Source of the DNA: Bacteroidetes bacterium UKL13-3
Lineage (GTDB): Bacteria; Bacteroidota; Bacteroidia; UKL13-3
Direction of reading: 5' to 3'
Length of the DNA stretch: 64,000 nucleotides
Assembly (NCBI GenBank): GCA_001602415.1
Contig: CP012155.1
Span: 2,660,223 to 2,724,222 of the forward strand
Positions 34,475-44,016 of the stretch are shown in pieces; the stretch's first letter is position 1; each line of letters opens with the position of its first letter. Made by a program: the position numbers and the translations under genes. The notes under the pieces were generated by a model. The model was not told the DNA's origin. It saw nothing but the letters and a program-made list of their open reading frames with translations, and made no database searches.

Positions 34475-35629
34475 ATGAAAATAGTTAATCTTCTTTTTAT
34501 TCTGCTGCTCTCTCATTTCTGCTTTGCCCAACAACCACAACATATTCATGGTTTTGCCATTGACAAAAAACCCAATACTTGGTACAAACAACAAATAGCG
34601 TTATGGAGGGCCGAATTGGATAAAAATCCTACAAACAGTTATGCGTGGTACAATTATTATCGCTCTACACGCAATCATATACGAACAGATGTGGAGGATA
34701 AAAGAACACCAGCAGAAAAAAGCGCACAGCTAGCAGCCCTTGTGAATGCTATGGAAAAAGTCGTTCCCGAATCATTTGAATACAATCTTTGTAAATGGAT
34801 GGATGGAGGAAATGACTATGAACACAATCTTTCCTATTTAAAAAAAGCAGCGCAACTCGGACCCGAACGAATTGAAATTCTTAGCGAGATGATTGTTTGG
34901 GCAGAAATTGAACGCGACATAACCAAACGAGATAAGTACTCACAAAAATGGTTCGAATCTCCACTGTTATCACCCGGCTTATTGTATTACAACTACAATG
35001 TACTCATTGGATTAAAGTCCAATGCCATTCTCATTACACAAGGCGATAATGATACCTATCCTATTTGGATTCTGCAATCGCAAGGAATCAGACAAGATGT
35101 AACAGTACTTAATACTTCTTTGTTAAACATTGATTCATACCGAACAAAAGTATTTGCTGAATTGGGTATTACCAAATGGGAAACAACAATGCTCAATACC
35201 ATAAGTGACGGAAGCCAGCGGTATAGCAATGAATTAGTAAAACACCTTGCTTCCAATTCAAAAAAAAATCAGGTATATATAGCGTTAACTGTAGGTGAAG
35301 AACTAACCAAGCCCATAGCCGAACATCTTTACTTAACAGGATTAGCATATGAATACAGCCCAACTTCAATAGATAATATTGCTTTAATGAAGAAAAACTT
35401 TGAACAGGAGTATGCATTAGACTATCTGGAGAAACCCTTCTATCAAGATATTTCAGCTTACTGGTCAAAACATAGTTCAAAAAACTACATAGTTCCCATG
35501 ATTAAATTGTATGACCACTACAAAACCTCAGGCGATCAAGCTAGGATGGAATGGATCAAAAAGAAAATTGTTTCTATTGTAAAAGGTTCTGCGGAAGAAC
35601 AAAGCACGCTAAACTATTTAAGCAAATAA
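34475..35629 (+). CDS. Exported helical-repeat protein resembling the DUF2723 C-terminal part
   Basis: 384 aa with signal peptide MKIVNLLFILLLSHFCFAQ. The N-terminal part is a TPR-like helical stretch (WRAELDKNPTNSYAWYNYYR). The middle segment NAILITQGDNDTYPIWILQS followed by GIRQDVTVLNTSLLN resembles the soluble segment of DUF2723 membrane proteins, but the membrane domain is absent. One base separates its stop from the GTG of an ECF sigma factor, so the three genes to 36832 probably form one transcript. Function unknown; it may be an envelope component sensed or controlled by that sigma factor. Confidence 0.75.
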   Translation: MKIVNLLFILLLSHFCFAQQPQHIHGFAIDKKPNTWYKQQIALWRAELDKNPTNSYAWYNYYRSTRNHIRTDVEDKRTPAEKSAQLAALVNAMEKVVPESFEYNLCKWMDGGNDYEHNLSYLKKAAQLGPERIEILSEMIVWAEIERDITKRDKYSQKWFESPLLSPGLLYYNYNVLIGLKSNAILITQGDNDTYPIWILQSQGIRQDVTVLNTSLLNIDSYRTKVFAELGITKWETTMLNTISDGSQRYSNELVKHLASNSKKNQVYIALTVGEELTKPIAEHLYLTGLAYEYSPTSIDNIALMKKNFEQEYALDYLEKPFYQDISAYWSKHSSKNYIVPMIKLYDHYKTSGDQARMEWIKKKIVSIVKGSAEEQSTLNYLSK

Positions 35630-35630
35630 A

Positions 35631-36197
35631 GTGACGTTCTTCTTCAAGTCATATAAAAGTTATTCTGATGAACAACTCATGAAGTTGCTATCACTTGAAA
35701 TGGATGGTAAAGTGTTAGAAGAACTCTATCAGCGATACGCGAGAAAGCTAACATCGTTTTGTAATCGCATGCTATCCAATAAGGAAAAAGCCGGAGATAT
35801 GGTACAAGAAGTATTTATAAAAATTATTGAGAAACCGAATGCGTTTGATACCCAACAAAAATTCTCAACATGGATTTTTACCGTGGCAAATAATTTGTGT
35901 TTAAATGCCATTCGGAATGAACAAAACCGCCAACGATTATTAAGCGAACATTATATCATAGATGAGCAATTTATTCAGCACCCAACATTGGATGTAAAGC
36001 TTATCAAAACCAAAATGAATATTATTTTTAAAGATTTATCGGAAAAAGAAAAGGCTGTTTTCATTTTCCGATTTGAGCACGAATTAAACATAAAGGAAAT
36101 TGCTACTATTTTAAATATCCCAGAAGGAAGCGTGAAATCCTGTTTATACTACATGCTTAAAAAAATATCCAATCACTTAACACCTTACACAAACTAA
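35631..36197 (+). CDS. ECF RNA polymerase sigma factor
   Basis: 188 aa from a GTG start. Region 2: LYQRYARKLTSFCNRMLSNK, AGDMVQEVFIKIIE and WIFTVANNLCLNAIR. Region 4: LSEKEKAVFIFRFEHELNIK then EIATILNIPEGSVKSCLYYMLKK. It sits between the exported helical-repeat protein (1-bp gap) and a membrane-anchored anti-sigma candidate (2-bp gap), the usual coupling for cell-surface regulation. Confidence 0.92.
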   Translation: MTFFFKSYKSYSDEQLMKLLSLEMDGKVLEELYQRYARKLTSFCNRMLSNKEKAGDMVQEVFIKIIEKPNAFDTQQKFSTWIFTVANNLCLNAIRNEQNRQRLLSEHYIIDEQFIQHPTLDVKLIKTKMNIIFKDLSEKEKAVFIFRFEHELNIKEIATILNIPEGSVKSCLYYMLKKISNHLTPYTN

Positions 36198-36199
36198 TT

Positions 36200-36832
36200 A
36201 TGGAACATATACCCGATTATTTATTTGACCTATTGAACCAAAAGGATTTTGATGAACTCACCTCTGAAGAGCATTCAATAGTGTTATCTATAATGGATAA
36301 AGATACTTACAGCTCCATGCGTGCAGCATCTCATGCAGCTCGGCAATTTTTAGAGGATGAATATCCTGTTTTTATCCCCTCAAACCAGCTTGACCAAATT
36401 CTGAAAGCAGTTGAACGCAAAAAGATGGATGAGCCAACCATTGTATGGAACAGACCAATTGCTTTGTGGAAAGCTGCTGCCCTGTTTTTGTTATTAGGAG
36501 GCGGATGGTTGGTATTCGTGTTAACCAATAAAAATACTGTTATTCAAACATCTTACATTACTAAACTCGACACGGTATTTGTAGAAAAAGAAATACCCGG
36601 AGAAAAAATACATGATACCGTTTATATTGAATACGAGAGGAAGCAAAAGCGAAATTTAGAGCATCTACCAATTGATAATTCATCTTTACCCAAACAGGAA
36701 ATAAATATACCAACGATGAACGATATAAATATTATTGGTATTAAAGAAAAAGATAAGCCAGTTAACAACGCAAAAGGGAATAGCATTAAAGATGATTCAT
36801 TAATCAATGCGTTTCAATTTGTAACTTTATAA
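36200..36832 (+). CDS. Putative anti-sigma factor (membrane-anchored)
   Basis: 210 aa. The cytosolic N-terminus (about 1-90, with YLFDLLNQKDFDELTSEEHS) precedes one TM helix (LWKAAALFLLLGGGWLVFVL). A polar periplasmic tail contains TKLDTVFVEKEIPGEKIHDT. No named domain is recognised; the role is inferred from position 2 bp after the ECF sigma gene and from the one-TM topology. A terminator follows directly. Confidence 0.7.
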   Translation: MEHIPDYLFDLLNQKDFDELTSEEHSIVLSIMDKDTYSSMRAASHAARQFLEDEYPVFIPSNQLDQILKAVERKKMDEPTIVWNRPIALWKAAALFLLLGGGWLVFVLTNKNTVIQTSYITKLDTVFVEKEIPGEKIHDTVYIEYERKQKRNLEHLPIDNSSLPKQEINIPTMNDINIIGIKEKDKPVNNAKGNSIKDDSLINAFQFVTL

Positions 36833-36833
36833 A

Positions 36834-36858
36834 AAAAGCGGTCCGAAGACCGCTTTAC
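36834..36858. terminator. Bidirectional terminator, anti-sigma gene and aconitase
   Basis: AAAGCGGTC / GACCGCTTT with CGAA loop, preceded by an A run that acts as a T run for the convergent aconitase gene. Confidence 0.8.
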
Positions 36859-36884
36859 TGAGTTATTTGTTATGGTTACAATAA

Positions 36885-39152
36885 TTATTTCCCAACACTT
36901 GCTCTGATGATATTCAGTGCTCCACCGGCTTTGAACCACTCTATTTGTTGTTCGTTGTAGGTATGGTTTACACTTATTTCTTCTTTGCTTCCATCTGCAT
37001 GGTGCAATACCAATGTTAAGGGTTGGTTTGGAGCGAAAGAAGTTAATCCAAGAATATCAATTGTATCGTTCTCCTGAATTTTTTCATAATCATTTTTATC
37101 GTTAAACGTTAAGGCCAACATTCCTTGTTTTTTCAAGTTGGTTTCATGAATACGGGCAAACGATTTTACCAATACCGCACGAACACCTAAGTGACGAGGC
37201 TCCATGGCTGCATGCTCGCGTGATGAACCTTCTCCGTAGTTTTCATCACCCACAACAATACTTCCAATACCTTGAGCTTTGTAAACACGTTGTACTTTAG
37301 GAACGGATTGATACTCGCCTGTTAACTGATTTTTTACGTTATCGGTTTTTTCGTTAAAGAAATTCACCGCGCCAATCAACATATTGTTTGAGATATTATC
37401 CAAATGTCCACGATACTTTAACCATGGACCAGCCATTGATATATGATCGGTAGTACATTTTCCTTTGGCTTTAATCAATAGTTTTAATCCACTCAAATCA
37501 GAACCTTCCCATGCTGCAAAAGGATTCAATAATTGCAAACGATCAGAAGTTGGCGAAACAGCTACTTGCACCGAACTACCATCGGCAGCAGGAGCTATAA
37601 ATCCTGCATCTTCCACTGCAAATCCTTTAGTTGGCAATTCATCACCGGCAGGTGGATCTAATTTAACGGCCTCCCCCTTGTTATTAACCAAGGTATCCGT
37701 AATTGGGTTAAACGATAAATCGCCCGCAATAGCAATTGCTGCTACCATTTCAGGTGAGGCAACAAAAGCATACGTATTCGGATTGCCATCGGCACGTTTG
37801 GCGAAGTTACGGTTGAATGAATGAACGATTGTGTTTTTTTCGGCCTTCTCAGCACCCACGCGATCCCACATTCCGATACACGGTCCGCAAGCATTGGTGA
37901 ATATGGTAGCATTCAAATCAGTAAAACTTTTAATTAATCCATCACGGTCGGCTGTATAACGCACTTGCTCCGAACCTGGATTGATTCCGAATTCTGCTTT
38001 CGTAACAAGTCCTTTATCAACTGCTTGTTTAGCAATAGATGCCGCACGACTCAAATCTTCATAAGAAGAGTTGGTACACGAACCAATTAATCCCCATTCT
38101 ACTTTAGTTGGCCAATTATTTTTAGCTGCTTCCTCTTTCATTTTCGAAACAGGTGTAGCCAAATCAGGAGTAAATGGTCCATTTAAGTATGGCTCCATTT
38201 CGCTCAAGTTAATTTCAATGATTTGATCAAAGTATGCTTCAGGGTTTGCATATACTTCAGGATCTCCTGTTAAGTGATGTTTGATAGCATTTGCAGCATC
38301 AGCCACATCAGCACGACCTGTTGCACGCAAGTAACGCTCCATGCTTTCATCGTATCCAAATGTAGAAGTAGTGGCACCAATTTCGGCACCCATATTACAA
38401 ATCGTTCCTTTTCCGGTACAACTCATAGACGTTGCGCCATCCCCAAAATATTCAACAATAGCTCCAGTTCCACCTTTTACAGTGAGAATACCGGCAACTT
38501 TTAAAATAACATCTTTAGGAGAAACCCAACCGTTTAATTTACCAGTTAATTTCACACCAATCAATTTCGGGAATTTAAGTTCCCATGGCAAACCGGCCAT
38601 CACATCACAAGCATCTGCTCCACCCACACCAATCGCGACCATTCCTAATCCGCCAGCGTTTACTGTATGTGAATCGGTTCCAATCATCATTCCACCTGGG
38701 AAAGCATAATTTTCTAATACAACCTGATGAATAATCCCGGCACCCGGTTTCCAAAATCCGATACCGTATTTATTGGATACAGATGCAAGAAAATCATACA
38801 CTTCTTTACTTTCTGTATTGGCTACTTGCAAATCATTTTTAGCACCAACTTTTGCAGTAATCAAGTGATCACAATGAACGGTGGATGGCACAGCTACTTT
38901 AGGACGGCCTGCCTGCATAAATTGCAACAAGGCCATTTGAGCGGTTGCATCTTGCATAGCAACTCTATCCGGACCAAAATCTACATAATCTTTTCCTCTT
39001 GAATAAGCTTTTGTTGCAGCACCTTCGGTTAAGTGACTATACAATATTTTTTCGGTAAGGGTGAGAGGTTTGTTGGTTACTTTTCTGGCTGCATCAATAC
39101 GCTCTTCCATTCGGGCGTAAACAGCTTTGATCATGTCTAAATCAAATGTCAT
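36885..39152 (-). CDS. acn: Aconitate hydratase (mitochondrial-type)
   Basis: TCA-cycle enzyme isomerising citrate to isocitrate through a [4Fe-4S] cluster. 755 aa, the length of the mitochondrial-like group usual in Bacteroidota rather than AcnA (about 890) or AcnB. Seen: [32 protein letters not shown] (first cluster Cys, about 356), [12 protein letters not shown] (other two Cys, about 420), [14 protein letters not shown] and the swivel-domain [15 protein letters not shown]. Isolated gene. gltA and lpdA of the same metabolism are elsewhere in the window. Confidence 0.96.
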   Translation of the reverse strand: MTFDLDMIKAVYARMEERIDAARKVTNKPLTLTEKILYSHLTEGAATKAYSRGKDYVDFGPDRVAMQDATAQMALLQFMQAGRPKVAVPSTVHCDHLITAKVGAKNDLQVANTESKEVYDFLASVSNKYGIGFWKPGAGIIHQVVLENYAFPGGMMIGTDSHTVNAGGLGMVAIGVGGADACDVMAGLPWELKFPKLIGVKLTGKLNGWVSPKDVILKVAGILTVKGGTGAIVEYFGDGATSMSCTGKGTICNMGAEIGATTSTFGYDESMERYLRATGRADVADAANAIKHHLTGDPEVYANPEAYFDQIIEINLSEMEPYLNGPFTPDLATPVSKMKEEAAKNNWPTKVEWGLIGSCTNSSYEDLSRAASIAKQAVDKGLVTKAEFGINPGSEQVRYTADRDGLIKSFTDLNATIFTNACGPCIGMWDRVGAEKAEKNTIVHSFNRNFAKRADGNPNTYAFVASPEMVAAIAIAGDLSFNPITDTLVNNKGEAVKLDPPAGDELPTKGFAVEDAGFIAPAADGSSVQVAVSPTSDRLQLLNPFAAWEGSDLSGLKLLIKAKGKCTTDHISMAGPWLKYRGHLDNISNNMLIGAVNFFNEKTDNVKNQLTGEYQSVPKVQRVYKAQGIGSIVVGDENYGEGSSREHAAMEPRHLGVRAVLVKSFARIHETNLKKQGMLALTFNDKNDYEKIQENDTIDILGLTSFAPNQPLTLVLHHADGSKEEISVNHTYNEQQIEWFKAGGALNIIRASVGK

Positions 39153-39304
39153 ATCAGTGTTGTATTAAGTTCGAAATTAATCTCGAAATTCGAAACGAAT
39201 ATTGAATTTCGTTTTAAAAGTGGTGCAATATTACGGAAATATTTACTGTGATTAGCAGCCATATTGCCAATTTATGCTAAAGTTTTTTTTACTTTTAACA
39301 CATT

Positions 39305-39665
39305 ATGAAACAAGTTTTATTTCTAATTGTGCTATTTATTGGCATTCAAAACATTACACATGCAAGCAGCATCACCGATAGTTTGCAAAAACAACTAACG
39401 GGTAAAAAAGATACCAATGAAGTAATGCTGCTGAGTGAATTATGCTGGCAGTTTTGTAATAACTCTATCCACTAAGTATTAATTTTTGGACAGAAGGCAG
39501 CGTTACTGCTGGAGGAATATATACTCGCGCAATGGTCTAATGCGTGCGCAAATTGGAATTGACTCTTCACCCGGAATTGGCACCACTATTTTTATATATA
39601 TTCCGTTAATATTAAAAGATGGATCTATACTTGAACCCAAATTTGGTTATATGATATCACAATAG
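39305..39665 (+). pseudogene. Remnant of an exported TPR-type sensor histidine kinase
   Basis: ATG at 39305 starts a signal peptide and the N-terminus of a TPR-linked kinase (MKQVLFLIVLFIGIQNI, then DSLQKQLTGKKDTNEVMLLS). It stops at TAA within SIH-stop, continues in frame with VLIFGQKAALLLEEYI, then breaks. In another frame the very C-terminus of a histidine kinase ATPase domain survives (NGLMRAQIGIDSSPGIGTTI, then FIYIPL). The whole middle, including the His box and most of the ATPase domain, has been deleted. About 360 bp are left of what would normally be 1.8-2 kb. Confidence 0.7.
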
Positions 39666-39704
39666 TTATCAATTTCATTTGAACGAAATGTATAAACACA
39701 TAGC

Positions 39705-40763
39705 ATGAAACTAAGTTATAAAGCGCGTTATCAAAAAAGCGAATCTCCCAAACCATTTACGGTTGATGTGAGCTTTGCCAGAGAAGGGATATCAATAACT
39801 TATAGAGATATACAAGGCAACTACAACCAGCAATTTTGGCCAAAAGAAGAAATCAAAGAGGTTGTTTCATCCGTAATTATTGAACTACAACATGAGAAAG
39901 AGCAACTGGAAATAACCGATCAGAAAGCAATTACTGAGTACAAAAATATATTCAAAAATCGGACTCAAAAATACCGTAGCAGAACATTCACTGCAAAAGG
40001 CGCTCTGCTAATTATAGCATCGATTTTTTCATTACTAACCCTGAGTTACATTTACCTTTTACCTTTTGTTGCGGATAAAATTGCCCAGCATTTCCCTGTG
40101 GATATTGAAGTATCTATGGGAGATAAAATGTATCAATCGATACTAGAAACATCTGAAATTGATTCTCTAAAAACTGAGTTCATCAATCACTTTTTTGAGC
40201 AGCTCCATGTTCAAAGTGAGTACCCTATTCGTATCACGGTTATTAAAGATACCATCGTAAATGCATTTGCTGTTCCAGGTGGTGGAATAATAGTTTATGA
40301 TGCTATGTTAACCGATATGAAAAATCCGGAAGCCCTTGCCGCGCTGCTGGCTCATGAATATTCACATGTAGCACTCAAACATGCAACCCGAAATGTATTT
40401 AGAAGCCTTGCAGGATATTTATTCCTTTCAATAGTATTGAGTGATGTAAACAGTATTGCAGCTATTGTTTTAAATAATTCCGAAAATCTTCAAACGCTCA
40501 AATACTCTAGGACTTTGGAACAAGAAGCCGATGCGAGTGCGTTGCTGATATTAAAAAAGAATAGTATATCGACTAACGGAATGATTCAACTCTTTGAACA
40601 ACTCAAAAAAAATGAGACTGTTGCTATCAGCGAAACATTCAGTACCCATCCTGAACTAGATTCGAGAATTGCATTTGTTTCTACTTTTACTAAAGAAAAT
40701 TATTACTCGGCCAAACAAAACGACAGCCTCCATTTCTATTTTACTAAACTCAAAAGAGAATAA
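39705..40763 (+). CDS. M48 family metallopeptidase
   Basis: 352 aa. An unusual cytosolic N-terminal domain of about 95 residues (FTVDVSFAREGISITYRDIQ) is followed by one TM helix (LIIASIFSLLTLSYIYLLPF) and a zinc protease domain. The motif is LAALLAHEYSHVALKHATR (HExxH), and the third ligand Glu lies in LEQEADASALLIL. NAFAVPGGGIIVYDAML is the family's substrate-side loop. Members act in membrane or periplasmic quality control. Two bp separate it from the small gene downstream. Confidence 0.92.
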   Translation: MKLSYKARYQKSESPKPFTVDVSFAREGISITYRDIQGNYNQQFWPKEEIKEVVSSVIIELQHEKEQLEITDQKAITEYKNIFKNRTQKYRSRTFTAKGALLIIASIFSLLTLSYIYLLPFVADKIAQHFPVDIEVSMGDKMYQSILETSEIDSLKTEFINHFFEQLHVQSEYPIRITVIKDTIVNAFAVPGGGIIVYDAMLTDMKNPEALAALLAHEYSHVALKHATRNVFRSLAGYLFLSIVLSDVNSIAAIVLNNSENLQTLKYSRTLEQEADASALLILKKNSISTNGMIQLFEQLKKNETVAISETFSTHPELDSRIAFVSTFTKENYYSAKQNDSLHFYFTKLKRE

Positions 40764-40765
40764 TC

Positions 40766-41059
40766 ATGTTAGATGAATCATTGCTTCCCGATACCATTCA
40801 ATCCATTCAAAAATATATGGAAATGGAATCCACTCCTACCTATGAAAACGTCCTAGAAGTTCTCACTTCATCGGTAATGTATCTGCTGCTACACGACATG
40901 GAAAAGCTATTGAATATTTTATACCGTATAGATGTAAATGAACCAAAAGTTAAAGCGGCATTTGCACAAAACAACCCTAAACTTATTGCTCCCACAATTG
41001 CTCAACTAATACTGGATAGGGAATTGCAAAAAGCTGAATCGCGGAGGAAATATAAATAA
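40766..41059 (+). CDS. Small helical hypothetical protein
   Basis: 97 aa, all-helical, no signal peptide, no recognised family. Regular heptad-like hydrophobics run through YENVLEVLTSSVMYLLLHDM. A C-terminal basic helix (LDRELQKAESRRKYK) ends it. It is 2 bp after the M48 protease gene and is probably translated from the same mRNA; that coupling is the only clue to function. Confidence 0.7.
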   Translation: MLDESLLPDTIQSIQKYMEMESTPTYENVLEVLTSSVMYLLLHDMEKLLNILYRIDVNEPKVKAAFAQNNPKLIAPTIAQLILDRELQKAESRRKYK

Positions 41060-41165
41060 GTGTACTTTTACGCACTTGTGGATTCTAACCAACTCATTGA
41101 CAGCGAAGCCATGTAATAGCAATAAAAATTGACAGAGATCAGTTTCCTGCTGCGCTGCAATAACC

Positions 41166-41173
41166 TACCTTTG
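41166..41173 (+). promoter_or_regulatory. Bacteroidota -7 element before the desaturase
   Basis: TACCTTTG matches TANNTTTG exactly, 26 nt before the ATG at 41200. Confidence 0.55.
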
Positions 41174-41199
41174 CGATCTAAATTCTGCAATTTCAACAC

Positions 41200-41943
41200 A
41201 TGGCTATTTTTATATTTTTTGTTCTTCATTGGTATTTATCTCTTTTCGGACAAACGTTTTTCCTTCACCGCTATTCAGCTCATAAAATGTTTACTTTAAC
41301 CAAAGGTTGGGAAAAGTTTTGGTATATTTTTTCATGGGTTACACAAGGTTCATCATACTTGAATGCAAGGGCTTATGCAATTTTACACCGTATGCACCAT
41401 GCATACAGCGATACTGAAAAAGATCCGCATTCACCAGTATTTTTTAAAGAAGTATTTACCATGATGATGTATACCCGCAAAGTATACAATGGTGTATTAC
41501 ATGGAACGATGGAGGTAGAAGAGAAATTTGACCGCAACTTTCCAGTATATCCCAAAATTGACCGCATTGCCGATGCCTGGTATACGCGTATTGCATTTGG
41601 TCTAGGTTATGTTACCTTTTATATTGTTTTTGCTACCCAGTGGTGGATGTACTTATTGCTGCCTGTACATTTTTTAATGGGACCTGTGCATGGAGCAATT
41701 GTTAATTGGGCAGGACATAAATATGGGTACACCAACTACAACGAAGGTGATCATTCCAAAAATACTTTGATATTCGACTTTTTGATGTTGGGCGAATTGT
41801 TCCAAAACAATCATCATCATGCAGGTTCCAAACCAAACTTTGCTGCTAAATGGTGGGAGTTTGATCCGGTTTATCCGATAATGCGCTTGTTCCACAAAAT
41901 TGGGATAATCAAATTGCAACCTTCTGTTGTAAACAATAAATAG
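41200..41943 (+). CDS. Fatty acid (acyl-CoA) desaturase
   Basis: 247 aa diiron membrane desaturase, short form common in Bacteroidota. The three histidine boxes are visible: HRYSAHKMF (HxxxxH), LHRMHHAYSD (HxxHH) and NNHHHAGSKPNF (HxxHH-like). Four hydrophobic helices, two before box 1 and 2 and two before box 3, place the active site on the cytosolic face. It introduces a double bond in membrane acyl chains; regiospecificity cannot be predicted. Own promoter; mnmE follows with its own promoter element. Confidence 0.92.
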   Translation: MAIFIFFVLHWYLSLFGQTFFLHRYSAHKMFTLTKGWEKFWYIFSWVTQGSSYLNARAYAILHRMHHAYSDTEKDPHSPVFFKEVFTMMMYTRKVYNGVLHGTMEVEEKFDRNFPVYPKIDRIADAWYTRIAFGLGYVTFYIVFATQWWMYLLLPVHFLMGPVHGAIVNWAGHKYGYTNYNEGDHSKNTLIFDFLMLGELFQNNHHHAGSKPNFAAKWWEFDPVYPIMRLFHKIGIIKLQPSVVNNK

Positions 41944-41968
41944 AATCGTCCATATCATTTTGGTTCAT

Positions 41969-41976
41969 TACTTTTG
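41969..41976 (+). promoter_or_regulatory. Bacteroidota -7 element before mnmE
   Basis: TACTTTTG matches TANNTTTG, only 6 nt before the mnmE ATG, predicting a nearly leaderless mRNA. Confidence 0.5.
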
Positions 41977-41982
41977 CCACCA

Positions 41983-43371
41983 ATGAACCATTACCTCAAA
42001 ACCGATTTGGATGATACCATTTGTGCCCTTGCAACTGCAGGAGGTATAGGTGCTATAGGTGTTATACGTATTAGTGGAAGCAATACACTTCCACTTGTAA
42101 ACAGCCTTTTTAAAGGAAAAAACCTTGAACAAGCTGATTCACACACGTTGCATTTTGGGAAAATAATACAAGATGATATTATTCTTGACGAGGTGTTGGC
42201 TTCGGTTTTTAAAAATCCAAAATCCTATACCGGAGAAGATACTATTGAGTTAAGCTGTCATGGTTCTCCATATATTCTTCAAAAAATACTGGAGCTGTTA
42301 GTACAAAAAGGTGCTCGTTTAGCCAAACCAGGGGAATTTACCTTGCGTGCCTTTCTCAATAAAAAGTTAGACCTTTCACAAGCCGAAGCTGTTGCTGATT
42401 TAATTGCTGCAGATAGTGCCGCATCTCATCAAACCGCTATGCAACAGATGCGTGGCGGGTACTCACAACAAATACAAAACCTTCGCGAAAAGCTTATCAA
42501 CTTTGCCTCACTTATTGAGTTGGAACTAGATTTTGCAGAGGAAGATGTAGAATTTGCAAGCAAAAGCGAACTCTTTCAACTTGTGCAAAACATACACTCA
42601 TTATTGCAATCGTTATTGCAATCCTTTCAATATGGAAATGTATTGAAAAATGGTGTGCCAACAGTGATTGCCGGACGACCCAACGCAGGAAAATCGACCT
42701 TGCTTAACGCTCTATTAAAAGAAGAAAGAGCCATTGTAAGCAATATTGCCGGAACCACACGCGACACCATAGAAGAATCGTTTGTGGTAGATGGCGTAAC
42801 CTTTCGATTGATTGATACAGCAGGTATTCGCCACTCCAATGATACCATTGAAAGTATTGGAATTGAACGAACTTTCGAGGCCATGCAAAAAGCCTCACTC
42901 ATCTTGTATATTTTTGATGCCAGCCAAACAACTCCTGAGGAATTACAAGTAGAGCTATCACAAATTCCAGCTGGTAACCACCTTATCATTCCTATAGGAA
43001 ATAAAGTAGATCTTCTAACCAAATCTGTTAACCAACTAACCCAACTACCTGCCAACTCCCCTGAAATTACTTACCTATCCTCACTCAACAAACATGGCAT
43101 CGATGAGTTGATAGAACGACTAAAAAACTTCATCCGAACAAACAAAAGAGGAAACGATATAGTGGTAAGTAACTTGCGTCATTTCGAAGCACTGCAACAA
43201 GCTTCTAATGCGTTGGAGCAAGTGTTGCAAGCCATCAATTTGCAAATGAGCGGAGAGTTGTTGTCCTTAGATATTCGCAAAGCCATTTTTCATTTAGGAG
43301 AAATCACAGGAGAAATCACAACAGAAGATTTATTGGGTAATATTTTTAGTAAGTTTTGTATCGGAAAGTAA
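41983..43371 (+). CDS. mnmE: tRNA modification GTPase MnmE
   Basis: With MnmG, MnmE makes the 5-carboxymethylaminomethyl group on U34 of certain tRNAs. 462 aa. The N-terminal formyl-THF-binding domain has CALATAGGIGAIGVIRISG. The helical domain follows, and the G domain has AGRPNAGKSTLLNALL (G1, about 230), GTTRDTIEE (G2) and LIDTAGIRHS (G3). The NKVD motif (G4) is in IGNKVDLL. The C-terminal CIGK tail carries the essential cysteine. The ATG at 41983 is used; an upstream TTG lies inside the promoter box. Confidence 0.97.
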   Translation: MNHYLKTDLDDTICALATAGGIGAIGVIRISGSNTLPLVNSLFKGKNLEQADSHTLHFGKIIQDDIILDEVLASVFKNPKSYTGEDTIELSCHGSPYILQKILELLVQKGARLAKPGEFTLRAFLNKKLDLSQAEAVADLIAADSAASHQTAMQQMRGGYSQQIQNLREKLINFASLIELELDFAEEDVEFASKSELFQLVQNIHSLLQSLLQSFQYGNVLKNGVPTVIAGRPNAGKSTLLNALLKEERAIVSNIAGTTRDTIEESFVVDGVTFRLIDTAGIRHSNDTIESIGIERTFEAMQKASLILYIFDASQTTPEELQVELSQIPAGNHLIIPIGNKVDLLTKSVNQLTQLPANSPEITYLSSLNKHGIDELIERLKNFIRTNKRGNDIVVSNLRHFEALQQASNALEQVLQAINLQMSGELLSLDIRKAIFHLGEITGEITTEDLLGNIFSKFCIGK

Positions 43372-43525
43372 TTTGAGTATTTATTGCATCTAAACACGCT
43401 AAAAACATCTTTAAATGGCCCTTAAAAACCCATCAACCAAACTCATATTAATCAATTAAACAGAAAATTACAACAAAAACGTCCTGTTTATTAACAAAAT
43501 ATAAACAACAAATTGCTTTTTTACC

Positions 43526-43533
43526 TATTTTTG
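43526..43533 (+). promoter_or_regulatory. Bacteroidota -7 element before the 123-aa gene
   Basis: TATTTTTG matches TANNTTTG, about 46 nt before the ATG at 43580. Confidence 0.5.
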
Positions 43534-43579
43534 ATAATTGTTCCAAAGCGGTGCAATACCAATACCATTAAATATACAT

Positions 43580-43951
43580 ATGAGAGACGCAGGAATGTAC
43601 ACGCAACTTTGGAAGAAATACCTCCCGGTAATACGCTTGTTGCTTAAGAAAACATCAGATGGAGACCAAAAACTCCAATTATACAAACACGAATTTGAAG
43701 CTACTGGTGCTCGAAACAAACTAGGATATATCTTTTCACTCGAAATGATGAATGGTAAACCGGTAAATAAAAGTAACAAAACTGCCGTATCTCATGACTT
43801 ATGTGTGTTAATCTCTGAAAATGAAACCATCGCTTCGTGGATGAGAGAACAACATATTAAAATTAGCGTAAACCGCGCTTGTGAAATGTCTTTCTCCGTT
43901 ATTGCAAAACAAGAAGTGGCCGAACCTTTGGCTGAAGTTGCTGAAGCGTAA
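43580..43951 (+). CDS. Hypothetical cytosolic protein
   Basis: 123 aa, no recognised family. Basic alpha/beta N-terminal segment (MYTQLWKKYLPVIRLLLKK), then a beta-containing core (LGYIFSLEMMNGKPVN). It ends with a hydrophobic segment ISVNRACEMSFSVIAKQE and an Ala/Glu-rich tail. Starts at ATG 43580 after a consensus promoter; a second ATG lies at 43595. Followed by a strong terminator, so it is a single-gene unit. Confidence 0.75.
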   Translation: MRDAGMYTQLWKKYLPVIRLLLKKTSDGDQKLQLYKHEFEATGARNKLGYIFSLEMMNGKPVNKSNKTAVSHDLCVLISENETIASWMREQHIKISVNRACEMSFSVIAKQEVAEPLAEVAEA

Positions 43952-43974
43952 AAACTAACTATTATATTCTAGTT

Positions 43975-44016
43975 CAAAAGGTTGATAGCATTTCACATTG
44001 TTATCAACCTTTTTAT
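43975..44016 (+). terminator. Terminator after the 123-aa gene
   Basis: AAAAGGTTGATA pairs with TATCAACCTTTT (12 bp) around a 14-nt loop and ends in a T run. Confidence 0.85.

Noticed and set aside
37465-39002. Plus-strand ORFs across the aconitase gene
   Set aside because: They are antisense shadows of a clearly conserved enzyme and lack any family motif.
39153-39304. Promoter or riboswitch upstream of the aconitase gene
   Set aside because: The spacer is AT-rich and contains short AATTTCG-type repeats but no convincing -7 element or stable conserved fold.
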